In this document: one piece after another, positions 1 through 7,210 of the stretch
Layout of the letters: each line of letters begins with the position of its first letter
Numbering within the stretch: the first letter of the stretch is position 1
NCBI GenBank assembly: GCA_002470565.1
Contig: DKMQ01000002.1
Span: 1-11,658 of the forward strand
Direction of reading: 5' to 3'
Length of the DNA: 11,658 nucleotides
Origin: Oceanospirillaceae bacterium UBA7410
Lineage (GTDB): Bacteria > Pseudomonadota > Gammaproteobacteria > Pseudomonadales > Balneatricaceae
Position numbers and translations under genes: made by a program
The notes under the pieces: model-generated
What the model was told of the DNA's origin: nothing
Seen by the model: the letters and a program-made list of their open reading frames with translations, nothing else
Databases searched by the model: none

Positions 1-530
1 GTTGGGCTGATTTGTTTTTCTGGGTGATGTAGCCACTGGCTCAGTTCATTTAAGTGCCTAGGGCAAAGCACGCGGCTGTCTTTAGGCATGGTTGCTTCTG
101 CTGCATTATCTGGTGCCACTACCATTATTCTATGGCTACCTTGACAACCCACCGATGCGCTCAAAATAGCAGGGCAGCACCTAAGCTCTGAGCTTAATGC
201 AAGCTCAGCCACAAACTCATAACCTTTTACTTCATCTACCGGCAGCTGGCCACTAGCAGCTAAGAGCCCAACCGCGATGGCTAGATCAAAACGACCACCT
301 TCTTTGGGTAAATCTGCTGGGGCAAGGTTAATAGTGATGCGCTTGGTGGGAAACTCAAACCCTGCATTAATAATGGCACTGCGTACACGGTCCTTACTTT
401 CTCTAACTGCAGTTTCTGGCAGGCCTACTATGGTTAGTGCTGGCAATCCGCCACTAAGATGGGTTTCAACACTCACTAAAGGAGCTTCTACACCCACATA
501 AGCGCGACTATAGGTAAGAGCATACGACAT
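1..530 (-). CDS. comM: ComM/YifB family Mg-chelatase-like AAA+ ATPase, N-terminal part (cut by window edge)
   Basis: About 176 N-terminal residues of a ComM (YifB) protein are visible. The family is a hexameric AAA+ helicase that helps branch migration when incoming DNA is integrated during natural transformation, and it acts in the cytoplasm. The protein starts MSYALTYSRAYVGVEAPLVS and continues with the family's conserved N-terminal fold: GGLPALTIVGLPETAVRES at about residues 27-45, then RVRSAIINAGFEFP and the INLAPADLPKEGGRFDLAIA block at about residues 67-86. The Walker A and B motifs lie beyond the window. The ATG at 528-530 has an AAGGA Shine-Dalgarno about 9 nt upstream. It is divergent from glnK across 273 bp, an arrangement also seen in Pseudomonas-type genomes. 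I found no convincing sigma-70 promoter for it. Whether this organism is transformable cannot be judged from here. Confidence 0.93.
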   Translation of the reverse strand, partial: MSYALTYSRAYVGVEAPLVSVETHLSGGLPALTIVGLPETAVRESKDRVRSAIINAGFEFPTKRITINLAPADLPKEGGRFDLAIAVGLLAASGQLPVDEVKGYEFVAELALSSELRCCPAILSASVGCQGSHRIMVVAPDNAAEATMPKDSRVLCPRHLNELSQWLHHPEKQISP

Positions 531-585
531 GGCCTGTCCTTGGCTAAATTGAATACTTGTTAAGTCTAGCAGTTGATGTGAATGC

Positions 586-653
586 TGCACTATCGGTTGT
601 AAACACGCCCTAATTCGGTGCGCTATGCTCACGCACTGCGCTAGTTTGGGCCT
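586..653. promoter_or_regulatory. Candidate NtrC enhancer region upstream of glnK (three TGCRCTA repeats)
   Basis: The heptamer TGC(A/G)CTA occurs three times in the same orientation, at 586-592, 619-625 and 637-643. This matches the left half of the NtrC (GlnG) site, TGCACYA-N3-TGGTGCA. The 17-mers starting at 619 and 637 each keep about 10 of the 14 specified positions by eye; the one at 586 keeps only its left half. The two better sites are centred about 131 and 113 bp upstream of the start point predicted from the sigma-54 promoter, the usual distance for NtrC enhancers. Between them and the promoter lies an AT-rich stretch (660-730) with an imperfect inverted repeat at about 662-685 and T-tracts at 703-720, possibly a bending region. 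Binding by NtrC is an inference. Confidence 0.4.
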
Positions 654-731
654 GCTTTACTTTAATTATGGATTAATTCCATTAAATACCCAATATTAGC
701 GCTTTTTTGGTGTTTTTTTGATCAATAAAGT

Positions 732-747
732 TGGCACAATCCCTGCA
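732..747 (+). promoter_or_regulatory. Sigma-54 (RpoN) -24/-12 promoter of glnK
   Basis: The sequence TGGCACAATCCCTGCA matches the RpoN consensus TGGCACRNNNNTTGCW at all fixed positions except one (CTGC in place of TTGC). The invariant GG (733-734) and GC (745-746) are correctly spaced. The predicted start point is near 757-758, which leaves a leader of about 46 nt before the glnK ATG. RpoN/NtrC control of glnK is well established in gammaproteobacteria, so the context agrees. A flexible, imperfect IHF-like motif (ATCAA-N5-TTG) overlaps the upstream edge but is too close to the -24 element to be trusted. Confidence 0.85.
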
Positions 748-779
748 ACATTCTATGCTAGGCGATGTGCCATTTATAA

Positions 780-1142
<363 letters not shown>

Positions 1143-1219
1143 TATGATCAAATCAGCATTAAATATCATTTAATACGGACTTAACGTTACGTTATTCTCG
1201 TTTTTACACTATTTCTAGG

Positions 1220-1356
1220 ATTAAACACCTGTTAGGGTTTAATGACGACGAATTATCTTGTATATTGTGTCAGCTTTCTTATTTATCAAAAGATGGTTAA
1301 TGTGAACGCTGAATAAAGAAAGCAGATAATAATAAGGTGGTATCAGCCACAATATA
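1220..1356. repeat. Cluster of inverted repeats in the glnK-dsbB spacer
   Basis: The 234-bp spacer (1143-1376) lacks an amtB gene but holds several inverted repeats. ATTAAAC (1220-1226) pairs with GTTTAAT (1237-1243), extended by CC/GG around a 5-nt loop. GCTTTCTT (1273-1280) pairs with AAGAAAGC (1316-1323) and continues about 5 bp inward past one bulge. TATATTGTG (1261-1269) pairs exactly with CACAATATA (1348-1356), so it encloses the previous stem. GTGG/CCAC (1337-1340, 1347-1350) could form a competing small hairpin that uses part of the outer right arm. None is followed by a T-run, so none is a standard intrinsic terminator. The mutually exclusive pairing would suit a structured dsbB leader, but no function can be assigned from sequence. 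Confidence 0.5.
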
Positions 1357-1376
1357 CTAAGAGTAGATGAGATAAC

Positions 1377-1883
1377 ATGAAACATACTGGTTTTCGAACG
1401 GAGTTTATACTTGGGTTAATCGCTTGTATGGCGATTTTGGCTAACGCATTGTATATGGAATTTGCAATGGGCTTAGACCCTTGCATGCTTTGTATGGGCC
1501 AGCGTTTTGTTTATCTAGCCATGGCCTTTGTGTTCATGCTGGCTGCTTTGCATAATCCTTATTTTGGTGGGCACAAGCGTTATGGGTTTGTGCTATTCAT
1601 ACTCAGCTTAGCGGGTATAGGTTTGGCTGTACGCCAGCTATATTTACAAAGTTTACCCGCAGACCTTGTGCCTGCTTGTGGCCCTAGCTTTAGCTATATG
1701 GTTGATGCATTCCCATTTATGGATGTATTCATGGCCATGATTAAAGGTTCGGGATCTTGTGCTGAAGTGCTGTGGAGCTTCTTAGGCTTGTCTATTGCAG
1801 GCTGGAGCTTGATATTGTTTATTTTGTTGGCAATTTATTGCCTTCGTTTGACCATGATCTCTACCAAAATAATATTGGTTTAA
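1377..1883 (+). CDS. dsbB: Disulfide bond formation protein DsbB
   Basis: DsbB is an inner-membrane quinone reductase that reoxidises periplasmic DsbA. The 168-residue protein has four predicted membrane spans (about residues 9-29, 44-58, 69-89 and 131-156). Both redox pairs are present: Cys36 and Cys39 in DPCMLCMGQR after the first span, and Cys101 and Cys128 in the second periplasmic loop (PACGPSF and GSGSCAEV). Arg43, seven residues after the first cysteine, matches the quinone-associated arginine of E. coli DsbB. The spacing of all these residues fits the family closely. The start is the first in-frame ATG that gives a normal N-terminus; its ribosome-binding site (GATGAGATA) is weak. The upstream spacer is strongly structured. 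The stop codon overlaps that of the convergent pgpA gene. No dsbA is nearby. Confidence 0.95.
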   Translation: MKHTGFRTEFILGLIACMAILANALYMEFAMGLDPCMLCMGQRFVYLAMAFVFMLAALHNPYFGGHKRYGFVLFILSLAGIGLAVRQLYLQSLPADLVPACGPSFSYMVDAFPFMDVFMAMIKGSGSCAEVLWSFLGLSIAGWSLILFILLAIYCLRLTMISTKIILV

Positions 1884-2356
1884 ACCCACCAGGCTAGGCC
1901 CTGTAACACTAGGGCCGCCATTACTCCTGCAATAACATCATCTAACATAATGCCAAACCCACCGGATATTTTTTTGTCTATCCAGTTAATGGGCCATGGT
2001 TTAACGATATCAAAAAAACGAAACAATACAAATCCCACCAAAATCCATACCCAGCCTACTGGTGCTGCAATCATAGTGATCCAAAAGCCTACAAACTCAT
2101 CCCAAACGATACCACCGTGGTCGTGCACACCTAAATCTTTTGCCGTTTTACCACACAAATAAACACCCACCACACTAGTCACTAAAATCATTAGCATATA
2201 ATGGTCAAAGCTAAGCTTTGATAAAGGCCAATAAAGCAATACAGCAGCAATAGTGCCAAAAGTGCCAGGCGCCTTTGGTGCTGCACCACTGCCGAAACCA
2301 AAAGCGAGCATATGTACCGGATTTAACCAGTTAGGTTTTACAATAGTGGTTTTCAT
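1880..2356 (-). CDS. pgpA: Phosphatidylglycerophosphatase A
   Basis: PgpA removes the phosphate from phosphatidylglycerol phosphate to make phosphatidylglycerol, in the inner membrane. The 158-residue protein is close to the usual length. The conserved N-terminal GSGAAPKAPGTFGT (about residues 22-35), the acidic IVWDEFVGFW (83-92), the FFDIVKPWPI (114-123) and the GGFGIMLDDVIAG (132-144) segments are the family hallmarks and hold the expected metal-binding acidic residues. Several hydrophobic stretches fit a multi-pass membrane protein. It is the last gene of the nrdR-to-pgpA cluster, starting 9 bp after the thiL stop with an AAGGG ribosome-binding site, so it is probably co-transcribed. Its stop codon overlaps that of dsbB on the other strand by 4 bp, leaving no room for a terminator between them. 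Confidence 0.95.
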   Translation of the reverse strand: MKTTIVKPNWLNPVHMLAFGFGSGAAPKAPGTFGTIAAVLLYWPLSKLSFDHYMLMILVTSVVGVYLCGKTAKDLGVHDHGGIVWDEFVGFWITMIAAPVGWVWILVGFVLFRFFDIVKPWPINWIDKKISGGFGIMLDDVIAGVMAALVLQGLAWWV

Positions 2357-2365
2357 ATCGTACCC

Positions 2366-3322
2366 TTAAAAGTGTTGATAGCCTTGAGGGGCTGTATATA
2401 GGCTGCCATCGGAGTTCCAAATTCTACACCCTAGCGTGTCAGTAATACGGCCTATTACTGTAAGGGGCAGATTTTGAGCCGCTGCGTAGGCTTGTGCTTC
2501 ATTGACAAGCTCAGCAGGCAAAGTGAAACATAGCTCAAAATCTTCTCCACCGTTAAGTGCATAATCTTGAGCTTGGTTAAGCGGCACATGAGCACGCAGT
2601 GCGCCAGACAAAGGCAGATCTGCTAAATTGAGATCAGCTCCACAGCCACTGGCTTTAAGGATGTGCCCCAAGTCTTGTACTAGACCATCAGAAACATCCA
2701 AACATGCAGTTGCTTTGCCTCTTAACCAGTGGCCAAGGTCTATGCGTGGTGTGGGATTGTAAAAGCGCTGACTCAATAGATCTGAGGCATCACGCTGTTG
2801 CTGCATAATAGTCAGCCCACCTGCGGAGTCTCCTAAACTGCCAGAAACCATAATAACATTGCCTATTTTTGCACCACTTCGTGTAATGGCTTGCCCAACC
2901 GGCACCCAACCCATAGCATGAATACTAATAGTGAGAGGCCCACAAGTTGTGTCTCCACCGGCTAAGCTAATCTTACAGGCTCCTGCTTTAGCAGCTAGCC
3001 CTTGGCTAAAACTATCCATCCAAGGTGCATCTGCGCTGGGCATAGTGAGGCATAGGTTAAACCATGCAGGAGTGGCTCCCATTGCAGCCAAATCACTCAC
3101 ACTAGCAGCCAAACAACGCTGGGCTATTTGGCTGGCAGACATATCAGCAAAGAAATGTACACCAGACACAAAGGTGTCACTGCTGACGCAAAGTTGATGG
3201 TTGGGAGGGAGTTGGAGCAAGGCGCAATCGTCACCAGGGCCAAGGGCCATGGCGGGCCCAGGCCGAAGCTCTGGGCGGTCAAAGTAGCGTTTGATTAAAT
3301 CAAATTCGCCTATAATGGTCAC
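2366..3322 (-). CDS. thiL: Thiamine-monophosphate kinase
   Basis: ThiL phosphorylates thiamine monophosphate with ATP to give thiamine diphosphate, the active cofactor. The protein is 318 residues, close to the 325 of E. coli ThiL. Visible family motifs are GEFDLIKRYF at the N-terminus, GPGDDCALL (28-36), SSDTFVSGVHF (47-57), AGGDTT (121-126), GSLGDSAGGL (161-170), the acidic DVSDGL (209-214) and LNGGEDFELCF near the C-terminus. These form the metal- and nucleotide-binding site of the AIR synthase-like ATPase superfamily. The start codon is GTG (3320-3322); the resulting N-terminus aligns with known ThiL proteins, and an AGG lies 8 nt upstream, so I accept it over later ATGs. It follows nusB by 9 bp and precedes pgpA by 9 bp, the standard nusB-thiL-pgpA order of gammaproteobacteria. 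Confidence 0.96.
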   Translation of the reverse strand: MTIIGEFDLIKRYFDRPELRPGPAMALGPGDDCALLQLPPNHQLCVSSDTFVSGVHFFADMSASQIAQRCLAASVSDLAAMGATPAWFNLCLTMPSADAPWMDSFSQGLAAKAGACKISLAGGDTTCGPLTISIHAMGWVPVGQAITRSGAKIGNVIMVSGSLGDSAGGLTIMQQQRDASDLLSQRFYNPTPRIDLGHWLRGKATACLDVSDGLVQDLGHILKASGCGADLNLADLPLSGALRAHVPLNQAQDYALNGGEDFELCFTLPAELVNEAQAYAAAQNLPLTVIGRITDTLGCRIWNSDGSLYTAPQGYQHF

Positions 3323-3331
3323 AAGGTCTGC

Positions 3332-3793
3332 CTAGCTAGCGCTAGCTTTTTGTTTAGCTGTAATTTCTACTAAACGGTGATCTAGTGCGATTTTATCTAA
3401 AATACTGTTCACGTATTTGTGGCCATCGGTAGCGCCAAATACTTTACCCAGCTCAATACATTCGTTGATTACAACACGATAGGGCACTGATACAGAATCA
3501 CTTAATTCATAGGCCCCCATGCGTAATACGTTAAGCTCAATTGGGTCTAAGTCTGACAACTTACGATCCAAATACTGTTCAATCATCACATCAAGGCTTT
3601 CTCTTTGTGCGGCAACACCACGCAAAAGTTGGCCAAACATACGCTTATCTGCATTTTTAAAATCTTGATCTACTAAAAATTCAGCTTGCACATCTACGGC
3701 GCTAGCGCCACTCATGTGCATTTGATACAAGGCCTGCAGCGCTAATTCTCTAGCTGCACGGCGACGGTCTGGGCGACCTTTATTTGCGTTCAT
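3332..3793 (-). CDS. nusB: Transcription antitermination factor NusB
   Basis: NusB binds the boxA RNA element together with NusE (S10) and helps RNA polymerase resist termination, notably on rRNA operons. The protein has 153 residues, close to the usual 140-160. It begins with the basic RNA-binding segment (PDRRRAARELALQALYQMHM, about residues 8-27). It also carries the helical core that ends with YRVVINECIELGKVFG (105-120) and the HKYVNSILDKI block (124-134) typical of the family. The ATG directly follows the ribH stop codon (TAA then ATG) with a TTAGAGG ribosome-binding site inside ribH, so the two genes are very likely translationally coupled. The gene ends with a repeated GCTAGC that encodes the last Ala-Ser pairs. 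The ribH-nusB-thiL order is conserved in many proteobacteria. Confidence 0.96.
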   Translation of the reverse strand: MNANKGRPDRRRAARELALQALYQMHMSGASAVDVQAEFLVDQDFKNADKRMFGQLLRGVAAQRESLDVMIEQYLDRKLSDLDPIELNVLRMGAYELSDSVSVPYRVVINECIELGKVFGATDGHKYVNSILDKIALDHRLVEITAKQKASAS

Positions 3794-4267
3794 TTATGCC
3801 TCTAACTGACGTAACAAACTAACCATTTCTAGTGCAGACATAGCGGCTTCTGCGCCTTTATTACCTGCTTTGGTACCTGCACGTTCAATCGCTTGTTCTA
3901 TAGAATTTACGGTTAGTACGCCATTTGCTACAGGAATACCATGGTCTAAGCCAACCTTACTGATTCCAGAAGAGGCTTCACCAGAGACATATTCAAAGTG
4001 TGGCGTACCTCCACGGATGACAGCACCAAGGGTAATAATGGCATCGTCTTTGCCTTGCTGGGCAATTTTTTGTGCTACTAACGGGATTTCAAAGGCACCA
4101 GGTACTCGTATAACACGAATATTATTCGCGTCCACTCCGTGGCGCTTTAGTGTATCCAACGCGCCATCAACAAGGCTTTCTACTACAAATGAGTTAAAAC
4201 GACCTACAACTAAGGTGTAGTGGCCATTGGCATCGTCAAAACGTCCTTCAATATGAGTTACAGACAT
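3794..4267 (-). CDS. ribH: 6,7-dimethyl-8-ribityllumazine synthase
   Basis: RibH condenses 5-amino-6-ribitylaminouracil with 3,4-dihydroxy-2-butanone 4-phosphate to form the lumazine precursor of riboflavin. It has 157 residues, the normal size. The substrate-binding [10 protein letters not shown] (23-32), the [10 protein letters not shown] stretch (54-63), the [14 protein letters not shown] loop (81-94) with the likely catalytic His90, and the [15 protein letters not shown] block (117-131) are all intact. A GGAG ribosome-binding site lies 9 nt upstream of the ATG. Its partner substrate comes from the DHBP synthase encoded 32 bp upstream. The gene that would use its product, riboflavin synthase, is not in the window. 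The gene name is used differently between species (ribH in E. coli). Confidence 0.97.
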   Translation of the reverse strand: MSVTHIEGRFDDANGHYTLVVGRFNSFVVESLVDGALDTLKRHGVDANNIRVIRVPGAFEIPLVAQKIAQQGKDDAIITLGAVIRGGTPHFEYVSGEASSGISKVGLDHGIPVANGVLTVNSIEQAIERAGTKAGNKGAEAAMSALEMVSLLRQLEA

Positions 4268-4299
4268 ATATTTTTCTCCAATTATCCTGCATCAACTGC

Positions 4300-5409
4300 T
4301 TAATCTTCGCAGTCGATATATTCTTCAATTTCTAAATCAAAGCCAGAAATGGCATTGAATTTCATTTCTTGACTCAATAGACGCATTTTACCCACGCCTA
4401 AGTCACGTAAAATTTGTGAGCCAGTACCTACATTTAAGTAAGCTCCAGAGCCATCTGTATTAAATTGGCGAGGTACCGCCGTGTCAAAAAAGGCATCTAT
4501 GCTGCCTTGTAAGTTGCGATCTTCCGTTTGCCCCAGTAACACCAATACTCCTTGGCCTTCTTTAGCAATACGCTCAAGACAAGAGTCGATAGTCCACTTA
4601 GGTGCAGAAGGTACTGCCCCCACTAGGTCGCGTAATACGTCAGCTTGGTGCACACGCACAATGGTGGAGTCTTGTGGCTTAATGTCGCCCATCGTGAGTG
4701 CTAGGTGCGTGCCCCCGTAAATATTGTCTTCGTAGGTATGTAGACTGAAATCTCCGTGCCGTGTGGGCAGCAAGTGATGACTCACTTTATTAACAGTCTT
4801 TTCGTTGAGATTACGAAAGTGGATCAAATCTGCAATGGTGCCAATTTTGAGATCATGTTCAGCAGCAAACTTCATCAAGTCATCACGACGAGCCATAGTG
4901 CCATCATCATTCATAATTTCAACAATGGCGGCGGCTGGCGAGTAGCCTGCAAGCCGAGCCAAATCACATCCTGCTTCTGTATGGCCTGCGCGTGTTAGCA
5001 CACCACCTTCTTTTGCCATCAATGGAAATATGTGGCCTGGCTGCACAATGTCATCTGGCTTCACATCTGCTGCCACCGCTGTACGAATAGTGTAAGCCCG
5101 ATCTGCTGCAGAAATACCGGTAGTGACTCCTTCGGCAGCTTCAATGGACACTGTAAAATTGGTTTCGTAGGCTGTGCCATTACTTTTTACCATAAGTGGC
5201 AAATCTAGCTTAGCGCAATGTTCTCGAGATAGCGTAAGACAGATAAGGCCACGTGCATGCTTGGCCATAAAGTTAATATCTTCTGGCCGCACTTGCTCGG
5301 CCACCATTACAAGATCACCTTCGTTTTCACGATCTTCATCATCCATAAGAATGATCATTTTGCCTTGTCGCAGGTCTTCGATCAGCTCTACTGAGGTGTT
5401 CATGTGCAT
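4300..5409 (-). CDS. ribB: DHBP synthase with degenerate GTP cyclohydrolase II domain (RibBA-like, RibBX type)
   Basis: The N-terminal domain (about the first 200 residues) is 3,4-dihydroxy-2-butanone 4-phosphate synthase, which makes the four-carbon riboflavin precursor from ribulose 5-phosphate. Its signatures are clear: LMDDEDRENEGDLV, FMAKHARGLICLTL, VQPGHIFPL and TRAGHTEAG. The C-terminal domain resembles GTP cyclohydrolase II, but the region after IVRVH, where active RibA carries three zinc-binding cysteines, reads QADVLRDLVGAVPSAP with none. The only cysteines in that half are in SCLER and near the C-terminus. Cyclohydrolase activity is therefore unlikely, as in the known RibBX proteins. 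Start choice: the ATG at 5407-5409 has an AGG 7 nt upstream. The ATG at 5401-5403 and a TTG at 5431-5433 are alternatives; the TTG lacks a properly spaced site. It lies between ribD and ribH. Confidence 0.93.
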   Translation of the reverse strand: MHMNTSVELIEDLRQGKMIILMDDEDRENEGDLVMVAEQVRPEDINFMAKHARGLICLTLSREHCAKLDLPLMVKSNGTAYETNFTVSIEAAEGVTTGISAADRAYTIRTAVAADVKPDDIVQPGHIFPLMAKEGGVLTRAGHTEAGCDLARLAGYSPAAAIVEIMNDDGTMARRDDLMKFAAEHDLKIGTIADLIHFRNLNEKTVNKVSHHLLPTRHGDFSLHTYEDNIYGGTHLALTMGDIKPQDSTIVRVHQADVLRDLVGAVPSAPKWTIDSCLERIAKEGQGVLVLLGQTEDRNLQGSIDAFFDTAVPRQFNTDGSGAYLNVGTGSQILRDLGVGKMRLLSQEMKFNAISGFDLEIEEYIDCED

Positions 5410-5435
5410 GTGATAACCTATACTTAAATTCAAGG

Positions 5436-5460
5436 CCTACACAACGAAGTGGTGGGTAGG
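5436..5460. repeat. Imperfect hairpin in the ribD-ribB gap
   Basis: CCTAC (5436-5440) and GTAGG (5456-5460) form a perfect 5-bp outer stem, with a few further pairs inward interrupted by mismatches. It lies in the short gap between the ribD stop and the ribB start, where many relatives carry the riboflavin synthase gene. There is no T-run, and none of the conserved FMN riboswitch (RFN) sequence is visible here or elsewhere in the window. It could be a minor mRNA-processing or translation-control structure, or chance. Confidence 0.3.
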
Positions 5461-5500
5461 TAATTTAGCCGGCTATTGTGCCAGATTTCGTGGGCAGTGG

Positions 5501-6640
5501 CTAGCTATCAGCGCTTTTTGGGGTGGCATCAATGCGCCAATCACGGCCTACTTGTGAGATGTGTTTAATATCTAGGCCATAGGCTTGTGACATTTTATCT
5601 AATGGCAAGTTAAATAAAGCTTTGGCTTTGCTGCCTAACAGCTTAGGCGCCATATACACGACTAGGTGATCTGTTAGACCTTCCGTTAAAAAAGCACCAC
5701 TTAACCCAGCTCCAGCTTCTACTAAAACTTGATTACACTGCCTTTGGCTGAGCACTTTTAGCACGGCGGCTAAATCTACTTTTTCATCATCGTTTAGAGC
5801 ACACACCACAAGCTCTGCCCCTGCATCAACCAAAGGCTTATGCAATTTAAGATCTGTCACACAGGTGACCACTAGCACTGGCCCTGACTGTTGCAATAGC
5901 TTGGCAGTAACAGGCATCCGTAACTGGCTATCTAATATCACCCGCAAAGGCTGTTTCATACGTTTGACCGTGGTATCAGGCACACCTGATATCATCAGCT
6001 CTTGTGCCCGTGAGTTCATGCTAGGATCATCTTTTAACACCGAACCAATACCAGTAATTATCGCACAGCTTTGAGCCCTTAAAAGGTGAACTTGGGCGCG
6101 TGCTTGTGGGCCAGTGATCCATTGGCTTTCGCCAGACTCCATTGCCGTGCGCCCGTCTAAACTCATAGCCATCTTATTGATAACATAAGGTTTGTTAGTG
6201 GTAATGCGCTGAAAAAATGCCTTATTAGATTCCTCGCACTGCACTTGCATTACTGGCCCAATCACCTCTACACCTGCAGCGCGCAAGTGGGCTAAACCTT
6301 GTCCAGCAACTTTGGGATTAGGGTCTTGGCAACCATATACAACGCAAGCTACACCCGCTTTGATTAGCGCCAGACTGCATGGCGGCGTACGACCTTGATG
6401 ACTGCAAGGCTCTAAGGTGACATAGGCTGTGGCGCCTGCAGCATTACCAGCAGCGGCTTGTATCGCCATCACTTCAGCATGGGGGCCACCTGCTTCTTGA
6501 GTGAAACCCGTACCAATGACTTGGTTTTGCTTCACTAATACGCATCCAACCGCTGGATTAGGCCTAGCAATAAGCTGTGCGTTACTTGCTTGCTCTAAGG
6601 CTAGTTCCATAAAGTGTTCGTGGTTAAATTGATGCGCCAT
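5501..6640 (-). CDS. ribD: Bifunctional diaminohydroxyphosphoribosylaminopyrimidine deaminase / 5-amino-6-(5-phosphoribosylamino)uracil reductase
   Basis: RibD carries out the second and third steps of riboflavin synthesis, a zinc-dependent deamination and then an NADPH-dependent reduction of the ribosyl side chain. It has 379 residues, close to the E. coli protein (367). The N-terminal deaminase domain (about 1-145) has HAE (His54, Glu56) and PCSHQGRTPPC (Cys79 and Cys88), the zinc ligands and catalytic glutamate of the cytidine deaminase-like fold. The C-terminal reductase domain (about 150-370) has PYVINKMAMSLDGRTA, SQWITGPQAR and a glycine-rich LVEAGAGLSGAFL segment. The ATG lies 4 bp after the nrdR stop, with an AAGG site inside nrdR, so coupling to nrdR is likely. 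The gene downstream is ribB, not riboflavin synthase. Confidence 0.97.
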   Translation of the reverse strand: MAHQFNHEHFMELALEQASNAQLIARPNPAVGCVLVKQNQVIGTGFTQEAGGPHAEVMAIQAAAGNAAGATAYVTLEPCSHQGRTPPCSLALIKAGVACVVYGCQDPNPKVAGQGLAHLRAAGVEVIGPVMQVQCEESNKAFFQRITTNKPYVINKMAMSLDGRTAMESGESQWITGPQARAQVHLLRAQSCAIITGIGSVLKDDPSMNSRAQELMISGVPDTTVKRMKQPLRVILDSQLRMPVTAKLLQQSGPVLVVTCVTDLKLHKPLVDAGAELVVCALNDDEKVDLAAVLKVLSQRQCNQVLVEAGAGLSGAFLTEGLTDHLVVYMAPKLLGSKAKALFNLPLDKMSQAYGLDIKHISQVGRDWRIDATPKSADS

Positions 6641-6644
6641 TAGC

Positions 6645-7109
6645 TTAGCTACCTTGATGCTCTTGTTCTAAACGTTCGATCTCGGCCCTAAATTCATTAA
6701 GGTCTTTAAAGCTACGATACACAGAGGCAAAGCGCACATAAGCCACTTCGTCTAATTTACGCAACTGCGCCATTACAGCTTCACCTACTAACTGAGTGCC
6801 TACTTCTCGCTCGCCGCCTGCTCTAAGTGCTTGTTTAATAAGGTTAATGCTGGCTTCTATCGCTTCTATACTCACCGGACGCTTTTCTAAAGATCTTAAA
6901 ATACCTGCGCGTAGTTTTTCTTCATCAAAGGGCTGACGTGTGCCATCTTGTTTTACTATTCTTGGCATTAATAATTCTGCCACTTCAAACGTAGTGACAC
7001 GCTCATTGCACGTTAAGCATTCTCGCCTACGGCGAATTTGTGTCCCTTCACCCACTAAGCGAGAGTCGATTACTTTGGTTTCTGGGTTGCTGCAAAAGGG
7101 GCAATGCAT
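6645..7109 (-). CDS. nrdR: Transcriptional repressor NrdR
   Basis: NrdR is the nucleotide-sensing repressor of ribonucleotide reductase genes. Starting at MHCPFC the protein has 154 residues, the normal length. It has an N-terminal zinc ribbon (Cys3, Cys6, Cys31, Cys34) containing the DSRLVGEG and RRRREC segments, then an ATP-cone domain (about 49-139) with [23 protein letters not shown] and [13 protein letters not shown]. The frame is open further upstream, back to a TTG at 7205 and an ATG at 7151, but that extension has no resemblance to NrdR, so I chose the conserved start; its Shine-Dalgarno is only a distant AGG. It heads the rib-nusB-thiL-pgpA cluster. glyA, a frequent upstream neighbour, is absent. 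Its target genes are not in this window. Confidence 0.95.
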   Translation of the reverse strand: MHCPFCSNPETKVIDSRLVGEGTQIRRRRECLTCNERVTTFEVAELLMPRIVKQDGTRQPFDEEKLRAGILRSLEKRPVSIEAIEASINLIKQALRAGGEREVGTQLVGEAVMAQLRKLDEVAYVRFASVYRSFKDLNEFRAEIERLEQEHQGS

Positions 7110-7210
7110 AGGTGTTATGCCTGTAGTTTGAAGGAGTAATCCATAGGGCATTATAGCCTTAATATTTGGCTCTGGGCTAATAAGCTTGCAGTGGCCTAGG
7201 CACAAAGGCC

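Noticed and set aside
1220..1243. ATTAAAC/GTTTAAT hairpin as the intrinsic terminator of glnK.
   Set aside because: The stem is mostly A+T and is followed by GACGACG, not a T-run.
5410..5433. TTG start giving RibB eight more residues than the ATG at 5407-5409.
   Set aside because: The ATG has a better-spaced AGG and the extra residues do not match the usual N-terminus.
5478..5483. TGGCAC on the minus strand in the ribD-ribB gap, as a second sigma-54 promoter.
   Set aside because: The -12 half is absent: nothing resembling TTGC lies at the required spacing.
7110..7205. N-terminal extension of NrdR to a TTG at 7205 or an ATG at 7151.
   Set aside because: NrdR proteins begin at MHCPFC; the extra residues do not resemble the family, and the region holds the likely leader sequence.
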